Made by a program: the position numbers and the translations under genes | The notes under the pieces: generated by a model | What the model saw: only the letters and a program-made list of their open reading frames with translations | Database searches by the model: none | Told to the model about the DNA's origin: nothing | NCBI GenBank assembly: GCA_964541075.1 | Contig: CAZIPZ010000152.1 | Coordinates: 1-9,885 of the forward strand | Direction: 5' to 3' | From: CAZIPZ01 sp964541075 | GTDB lineage: Bacteria; Acidobacteriota; Terriglobia; 20CM-2-55-15 | Length of the DNA stretch: 9,885 bases | In this document: piece after piece, positions 5,946-9,885 of the stretch | Position numbering within the stretch: the first letter of the stretch is position 1 | Layout: each line of letters opens with the position of its first letter

Positions 5946-7091
5946 ATGAAAGAGATTGTGATTGTTGCAGGTCAGCGCACCCCGATGGGAGAGTACGGCG
6001 GGGCGCTGAAGGATTTTACAGCTCTTGAATTAGGCGCAGTGGCCGCAAGGGCTGCTATCGCTCAATCTAAATTTGAGCCGCGCGAGTTCGATCACGCAAT
6101 CTTCGGGAATGCACTGCAGACCAGCGGCGATGCGCTCTATGGAGCGCGCCACGTCGCATTAAAGGCCGGACTTCCGGTGGAAACGCCGGCATTGACCGTG
6201 AACCGGCTGTGCGGCTCCGGAATTCAATCCATCATTTCTGCAGCGCAATTGATACAGTTGGGAGAAGCCAATGTCGTCCTTGCGGGCGGAATGGAATCGA
6301 TGAGCCAGGCGCCTCACGTGATACGCGGCGCCCGATGGGGGCTGAAGCTCGGTCAGGGCAAACTCGAGGACTCATTGATGGTGGCGCTTCTGGATACGTA
6401 TTGCGGCTGCCACATGGCCGGTACAGCCGAGAACCTTGCGCGAAAGTACGGAATCACTCGTGAAGCTCAGGATGAATTTGCTCTTCGCAGCCAGCAGCTC
6501 GCGGCAACGGCGTCGAAGGCGGGTCGCTTCAAGGATGAGATCATACCGGTCGAGCAACTCGACCGCGACGATCACATGCGTCCCGACACTACGCTTGAAG
6601 GTCTTGCAAAGCTGCGTCCCGCCTTCGCCAAAGATGGATTTGTCACCGCCGGCAATGCCAGCGGCATTGTGGATGGTGGTGCAGCGCTGGTTGTGGCCGC
6701 ATCGGACATGGTGAAGACGAAACCGCTGGGCCGTGTTGTGAGTTGGGGCATTGCGGGCGTGCCTCCCGAAATCATGGGCATCGGTCCGGCGCCGGCGACG
6801 AAAATGGCGCTGGAGAAATCGGGATTGAAACTAGCGGATATCGATCTGATCGAGATCAACGAAGCGTTTGCTGCACAGTATTTGGCTGTCGAAAAGGCGT
6901 TGGAGCTGGACCGCCGCAAGGTGAACGTCAACTGCGGCGCCATCGCGCTCGGCCATCCTTTGGGCGCTTCCGGTGCACGTTTGACGATGACCGTACTCTA
7001 TGAACTGCGGCGAAGAAACAAACGCTACGGTCTGGCTTCCGCCTGCATCGGCGGCGGACAGGGAATTGCCATCATCGTTGAAGCATTGTAG
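5946..7091 (+). CDS. Acetyl-CoA acetyltransferase (thiolase)
   Basis: Condenses two acetyl-CoA to acetoacetyl-CoA, or cleaves 3-ketoacyl-CoA in the reverse direction. From ATG 5946 the protein has 381 residues; GGAG at 5937-5940 with a 5-nt spacer and the opening MKEIVIVAGQRTPMGEYGG fix this start over GTG 5883 or ATG 5919. Catalytic residues are all present: C89 (NRLCGSG, acyl carrier), N305 (NEAFA), H337 (GHPLG) and C367 (CIGGG). The N-H and H-C spacings (32 and 30) equal those of Zoogloea PhaA (N316, H348, C378). H156-M157 matches the biosynthetic thiolase pair at the same numbers, which leans toward the AtoB/PhaA type with short substrates, though a FadA-like degradative role cannot be excluded. 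It is followed after 50 nt by 3-hydroxyacyl-CoA dehydrogenase and then enoyl-CoA hydratase, so it provides the thiolysis or condensation step of that pathway. It is probably the first gene of the plus-strand operon. Confidence 0.95.
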   Translation: MKEIVIVAGQRTPMGEYGGALKDFTALELGAVAARAAIAQSKFEPREFDHAIFGNALQTSGDALYGARHVALKAGLPVETPALTVNRLCGSGIQSIISAAQLIQLGEANVVLAGGMESMSQAPHVIRGARWGLKLGQGKLEDSLMVALLDTYCGCHMAGTAENLARKYGITREAQDEFALRSQQLAATASKAGRFKDEIIPVEQLDRDDHMRPDTTLEGLAKLRPAFAKDGFVTAGNASGIVDGGAALVVAASDMVKTKPLGRVVSWGIAGVPPEIMGIGPAPATKMALEKSGLKLADIDLIEINEAFAAQYLAVEKALELDRRKVNVNCGAIALGHPLGASGARLTMTVLYELRRRNKRYGLASACIGGGQGIAIIVEAL

Positions 7092-7141
7092 TGGTACGTT
7101 ATTCCTGACTCGAGGCTGCGGCTGTTTCCTTTGGAGGAATC

Positions 7142-8020
7142 ATGGCGATCAAAACGGTTGGCGTGCTGGGTTGTGGTCTCATGGGATCCGGAATCGCGCA
7201 GGTTGCAGCAACGTCAGGCTACACCACGATCGTAAAGGAAGTTGCAAGCCAGTTCCTGGATAAAGGTCTGGCCGCAATCAATAAGTCGCTCTCAAAGCTG
7301 GCTGAGAAGGGAACGATCACAAAGGAAAGGCAATCCGAGGCGCTCGGCTTGTTGAGAGGAACGACCCGGTTCGATGACCTGGCGGATTGCGATCTCGTCA
7401 TTGAAGCGATCACGGAAAATCTTCAAACGAAGCGCGAGACCTTTGCGACGCTCGACGGCCTCGTGAAGCCCGGCTCCATTTTTGCGAGCAACACATCCTC
7501 TCTAAGCATCACTGAAATGATGACGGCGACCAAGCGGGTCGATCGATTCATTGGTTTGCATTTCTTTAATCCGGTGCCGCTGATGAAGCTCGTCGAGGTG
7601 GTCGGAACGATAACAACATCACCGGAAGTGATGGACGAGGCAACAAGGTTTTCAGAGAGCCTCGGAAAGACGCCGATCCGGACCACGGATCGATCCGGAT
7701 TCATTGTGAACAGATTGCTGGTGCCCTACCTTCTGGATGCTGTGAGAGCTTTGGAAGAGGGCGTCGGTAAAGTGGAAGACATCGACAAAGGCATGAAGCT
7801 GGGGTGCGGACACCCGATGGGGCCCTTCACTCTGTTGGATTTTGTCGGCCTAGATACCACGTACTACATCGCGAACATCATGTTCGACGAATTTCGCGAA
7901 CAGCGATTCGCTCCGCCTCCTCTCTTGAAGCGTCTGGTTCTTGCCGGACATCACGGCAGGAAGAGCGGCCGGGGGTTTTACGATCACAGCGATCCGGCCA
8001 ATCCCAAACCGTTGTTCTAA
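7142..8020 (+). CDS. 3-hydroxyacyl-CoA dehydrogenase (3-hydroxybutyryl-CoA dehydrogenase type)
   Basis: Oxidises (S)-3-hydroxyacyl-CoA to 3-ketoacyl-CoA with NAD+, or the reverse. It is 292 residues, the length of single-function enzymes such as Hbd, not the FadB fusion. The Rossmann dinucleotide motif is GVLGCGLMGSGIA (7-19) with G10, G12 and G15; E33 stands at the acidic end of the second strand, fitting NAD(H) rather than NADP(H). Catalytic residues S119, H140 (GLHFFNPVP), E152 and N190 have exactly the spacing of human HADH S137, H158, E170 and N208. The C-terminal dimerisation domain (about 185-285) ends with GRKSGRGFYD. GGAGG at 7133-7137 with a 4-nt spacer supports the start. The 50-nt gap before it shows no hairpin or other signal. 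It lies between the thiolase and the hydratase and catalyses the step between theirs. Confidence 0.95.
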   Translation: MAIKTVGVLGCGLMGSGIAQVAATSGYTTIVKEVASQFLDKGLAAINKSLSKLAEKGTITKERQSEALGLLRGTTRFDDLADCDLVIEAITENLQTKRETFATLDGLVKPGSIFASNTSSLSITEMMTATKRVDRFIGLHFFNPVPLMKLVEVVGTITTSPEVMDEATRFSESLGKTPIRTTDRSGFIVNRLLVPYLLDAVRALEEGVGKVEDIDKGMKLGCGHPMGPFTLLDFVGLDTTYYIANIMFDEFREQRFAPPPLLKRLVLAGHHGRKSGRGFYDHSDPANPKPLF

Positions 8021-8041
8021 GTTTCGCCTGCGGAGGCCTGA

Positions 8042-8821
8042 ATGTTTGAGAACCTCTCATATGAAGGAAAATCCGGCATTGCCTATGTCACGATAAATCG
8101 CCCGTCTGTAAGGAATGCTCTAAATGGGCAGACTATTCGTGAATTGAAAGCAGTCTTCGAGCAGGTCGCCAGCGACGACTCCGTCCGAGTCGCTATTGTG
8201 ACCGGTGCGGGTGACAAGGCGTTCGTTGCAGGCGCAGACATCAACGAACTCGCTGCCCACACGCCGATCGTCGGCAGAGAATATTCTCTTCAGGGGCAGG
8301 CCGTATTCGACTACATCGAACAACTCGGCAAACCCGTTATCGCCGCGGTGAACGGATACGCGCTGGGTGGCGGATGTGAACTCGCGATGGCCTGCACGTT
8401 GAGAATCGCTTCGGAGAACGCTGTTTTCGGACAGCCTGAGGTGAAGCTCGGTATCATTCCAGGCTACGGAGGGAGCCAGCGCCTTCCGAGACTTGTCGGA
8501 AAGGGACGCGCTCTTCAAATCCTACTTACCGGCGAGATGGTTTCTGCGGCGGATGCACTTCGCATGGGACTTGTAAATCAGGTGGCGCCCCAAGGGGAAT
8601 TAATGGCCGCGGCTGAAGCGATGGCAAAGAAGATTATGGGCAATGGTCCGCTGGCTGTAAAATTCTGCATCGAAGCGGTCCATCGCGGCATGGAGATGAC
8701 TCAATCCGACGCGCAGTTTCTTGAAGCCACCCTCTTTGGTTTGTGCTGCACCAGTGAAGATATGAAAGAAGGAACGCGCGCATTTCTCGAGAAGCGCCCT
8801 CCCAACTTCAAAGGAAAATGA
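8042..8821 (+). CDS. Enoyl-CoA hydratase (crotonase family)
   Basis: Adds water across trans-2-enoyl-CoA to give (S)-3-hydroxyacyl-CoA. The 259-residue protein has the crotonase core: FVAGADINEL (61-70) and GYALGGGCELAMA (105-117) form the oxyanion hole and carry catalytic E113, and FGQPEVKLGIIPGYGG (129-144) carries E133. The E113/E133 spacing of 20 equals rat hydratase E144/E164, and both acids present argue for a true hydratase rather than an isomerase or hydrolase member. GGAGG at 8032-8036 with a 5-nt spacer fixes the ATG. It lies 21 nt after the dehydrogenase and completes a three-enzyme set with the thiolase, usable for butanoyl/crotonyl-CoA or general fatty acyl metabolism. Its stop overlaps ribH as ATGA. 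No acyl-CoA dehydrogenase is in the window. Acyl chain length cannot be told from sequence. Confidence 0.95.
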   Translation: MFENLSYEGKSGIAYVTINRPSVRNALNGQTIRELKAVFEQVASDDSVRVAIVTGAGDKAFVAGADINELAAHTPIVGREYSLQGQAVFDYIEQLGKPVIAAVNGYALGGGCELAMACTLRIASENAVFGQPEVKLGIIPGYGGSQRLPRLVGKGRALQILLTGEMVSAADALRMGLVNQVAPQGELMAAAEAMAKKIMGNGPLAVKFCIEAVHRGMEMTQSDAQFLEATLFGLCCTSEDMKEGTRAFLEKRPPNFKGK

Positions 8822-9228
8822 AGCGATTCGCCATTATCGCGAGCGAGTACAACTCGGTGATCATGGACGGGCTTATTGCGGGCGCCCAAAAGGCCCTCCG
8901 AGATGCGGACGTCATGCTGATCCGCGTTCCGGGATCCTTTGAGCTGGCGATTGCGGCAAAAAAAGCCGCGTCATCGAAACGGTTCGACGGCGTTGTCGCG
9001 TTAGGATGCATATTACGGGGCGAGACGCCGCACTTTGACTACATCAGCGCCGCGGTAAGCAACGGTTTACAGCAGGTGGCCCTGGAGAGCGGCGTTCCCA
9101 TCGGCTTTGGAGTATTGACTGTGGACACTGTTCAGCAGGCGATCGAACGATCCGGCGAATCCGCCAACAAAGGATTTGAGGCGGCAGCCGCGGCAGCTTC
9201 TATGGTCAACGTGCTCAAGACAATTTAG
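8818..9228 (+). CDS. ribH: 6,7-dimethyl-8-ribityllumazine synthase
   Basis: Condenses 5-amino-6-ribitylaminouracil with 3,4-dihydroxy-2-butanone 4-phosphate, the penultimate step of riboflavin synthesis; family members assemble as pentamers or 60-mers. At 136 residues it is a little short because the N-terminus starts almost directly at the first strand (MKRFAIIASEYN). Motifs: VPGSFELA (37-44), ALGCILRGETPHFDYI (61-76) with H72 at the proton-transfer histidine position, GFGVLTVDT (96-104), QAIERSG with R111 (phosphate-binding Arg), and NKGFEAA (117-123). The ATG overlaps the hydratase stop (ATGA), so expression is probably by translational coupling; no FMN riboswitch is possible here because the upstream sequence is coding. 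It is followed after 2 nt by nusB, a pairing common in bacteria. No other rib genes are in the window. Confidence 0.96.
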   Translation: MKRFAIIASEYNSVIMDGLIAGAQKALRDADVMLIRVPGSFELAIAAKKAASSKRFDGVVALGCILRGETPHFDYISAAVSNGLQQVALESGVPIGFGVLTVDTVQQAIERSGESANKGFEAAAAAASMVNVLKTI

Positions 9229-9230
9229 CA

Positions 9231-9662
9231 ATGGGCACCAGGCGAAAGGCGAGAGAATATGCGCTCCAGATGCTGTTTCAATGGGATATCACGCGAGACA
9301 GCCTGGACCAGATCATGGCGAACTTCTGGGAAAACCACGACGAGCCAGCTGCGATCGTTGATTTCGCCCGGCTGCTTGTGACACGCACGGTGGAACATGT
9401 GGAGCAGCTTGATGATCTCATCCGCCGTCACGCGGAGAACTGGCGCCTGGACCGAATGGCGGTCGTGGACCGAAATTTATTGCGCCTGGCCGTCCAGGAA
9501 TTTCTCTATGACAAGGAGACTCCAAGGACAGTCGTCATCAATGAAGCCATCGAAATTGCGCGGCGGTTCAGCGCCCAGGAGTCCCCGTTATTCATTAATG
9601 GAATTTTGGACAGCGTCAAAAAGGAGCTAGAAGGAGAGGCCGGCGAGCAACCACCACGATGA
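9231..9662 (+). CDS. nusB: Transcription antitermination protein NusB
   Basis: NusB binds boxA RNA together with NusE (ribosomal protein S10) and supports antitermination of rRNA transcription. The 143-residue length is typical. Visible family motifs: TRRKAREYALQMLFQWD (3-19), the Arg-rich first helix used in RNA binding; NWRLDRMAVVDRNLLRLAVQE (70-90); and VINEAIEIARRFSAQESPLFINGILD (102-127). The last ten residues (EGEAGEQPPR) form a polar tail. The start ATG lies two nt after the ribH stop with no separate ribosome site, so it probably depends on reinitiation. ribH-nusB adjacency is a widespread arrangement. Confidence 0.95.
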   Translation: MGTRRKAREYALQMLFQWDITRDSLDQIMANFWENHDEPAAIVDFARLLVTRTVEHVEQLDDLIRRHAENWRLDRMAVVDRNLLRLAVQEFLYDKETPRTVVINEAIEIARRFSAQESPLFINGILDSVKKELEGEAGEQPPR

Positions 9663-9725
9663 GGACTTTGTGAAGTCCGCGTCGTGATCACTGTTTCGTT
9701 GTTTCGCGCCTTTCGTGTTCGTTCT
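9663..9725 (+). promoter_or_regulatory. nusB-lysS spacer with small hairpin
   Basis: Directly after the nusB stop is a perfect 6-bp stem with a 4-nt loop, GGACTT-TGTG-AAGTCC, at 9663-9678. No T tract follows, so it is unlikely to be an efficient intrinsic terminator; it could be a processing or attenuation element. The rest (about 9693-9725) is T-rich with TTTCG recurring. No clear Shine-Dalgarno precedes the lysS ATG. Confidence 0.4.
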
Positions 9726-9885
9726 ATGGATCAACTGGAAGAAATTCGCGTTCAAAAACTCGAACAGATCAAGCAGTTGGGTTTCGATCCATATCCCACG
9801 GAATTTCGATACACCCATTCCATCGGAGATCTGGTTCAGCATTTTTCACCAAAGACGGCCGAAGAACTGCAGCAGAACACGAGCA
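9726..9885 (+). CDS. lysS: Lysyl-tRNA synthetase, class II, N-terminal fragment
   Basis: The first 53 codons are visible before the right edge. The opening EEIRVQKLEQIKQLGFDPYP (residues 5-24), then THSIGDLVQHF and the AEEL segment, matches the N-terminal lead-in to the anticodon-binding OB domain of class II LysS, normally followed by the V-x-V-AGR motif just outside the window. The enzyme charges tRNA-Lys with lysine. ATG 9726 gives the usual start; an in-frame GTG at 9684 would add 14 residues (VITVSLFRAFRVRS) that look unlike the family, and neither has a good ribosome site. The frame is the same as nusB after its stop. The spacing of 63 nt and shared strand suggest co-transcription with nusB. 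Identity rests on a short but characteristic stretch. Confidence 0.85.
   Translation, partial: MDQLEEIRVQKLEQIKQLGFDPYPTEFRYTHSIGDLVQHFSPKTAEELQQNTS

Noticed and set aside
8025..8036. Hairpin GCCT-GCGG-AGGC masking the hydratase ribosome site
   Set aside because: The stem is only 4 bp and part of an otherwise normal GGAGG site, so it is expected by chance.
8700..8817. FMN riboswitch ahead of ribH
   Set aside because: The upstream sequence is coding for the hydratase and ribH overlaps it by 4 nt.
1..9885. Mobile elements, CRISPR arrays, tRNA or rRNA genes, defence genes
   Set aside because: No transposase, regular repeat array, tRNA-like fold or rRNA stretch was seen; nearly all sequence is taken by recognisable housekeeping genes.

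Overview
The window is ordinary chromosomal housekeeping DNA from a bacterium of moderate G+C, read from a draft or metagenomic assembly (a run of ten Ns sits inside one gene). The gene content suggests a Gram-negative-type cell outside the Proteobacteria, with Acidobacteriota or a neighbouring phylum as best guess: secretion signals with an AFA-Q type cleavage site, a periplasmic DsbD-like domain, a YitJ-type fused homocysteine methyltransferase/MTHFR, a PDZ-DUF512 FeS protein, and a ribH-nusB-lysS order. The phylum call is inference from gene types only; no rRNA or tRNA is present to test it.

Left part. At the left edge a minus-strand wecB (UDP-GlcNAc 2-epimerase) runs out of the window, missing its C-terminus. 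A divergent intergenic region carrying a 13-bp perfect inverted repeat separates it from a plus-strand set of three tightly packed genes: a secreted stand-alone DsbD N-terminal-like domain, a CDP-alcohol phosphatidyltransferase (pgsA-like) and a PDZ-DUF512 radical-SAM-like FeS protein. The last two overlap by 8 nt. This set ends at a near-perfect 46-nt palindrome that acts as a shared terminator with the convergent unit.

Middle part. On the minus strand, a fused homocysteine S-methyltransferase/methylenetetrahydrofolate reductase (one-carbon and methionine metabolism) is followed by an exported cyclophilin-type prolyl isomerase, joined by an ATGA overlap. The N run lies in the first domain. 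The flanking sequence suggests that the real junction is a 2-nt overlap with no missing residues.

Right part. Divergently, on the plus strand, runs a compact series: thiolase, 3-hydroxyacyl-CoA dehydrogenase and enoyl-CoA hydratase (three consecutive steps of beta-oxidation or its reverse), then ribH (riboflavin), nusB (antitermination) and the beginning of lysS, cut by the right edge. The first three genes have strong GGAG/GGAGG ribosome sites. ribH overlaps the hydratase by ATGA and nusB follows ribH by 2 nt, so a single transcript is likely.

I see no mobile element, CRISPR array, RNA gene or obviously foreign segment. The least understood gene is the PDZ-DUF512 protein. Nothing amounts to a clear undescribed multi-gene system.
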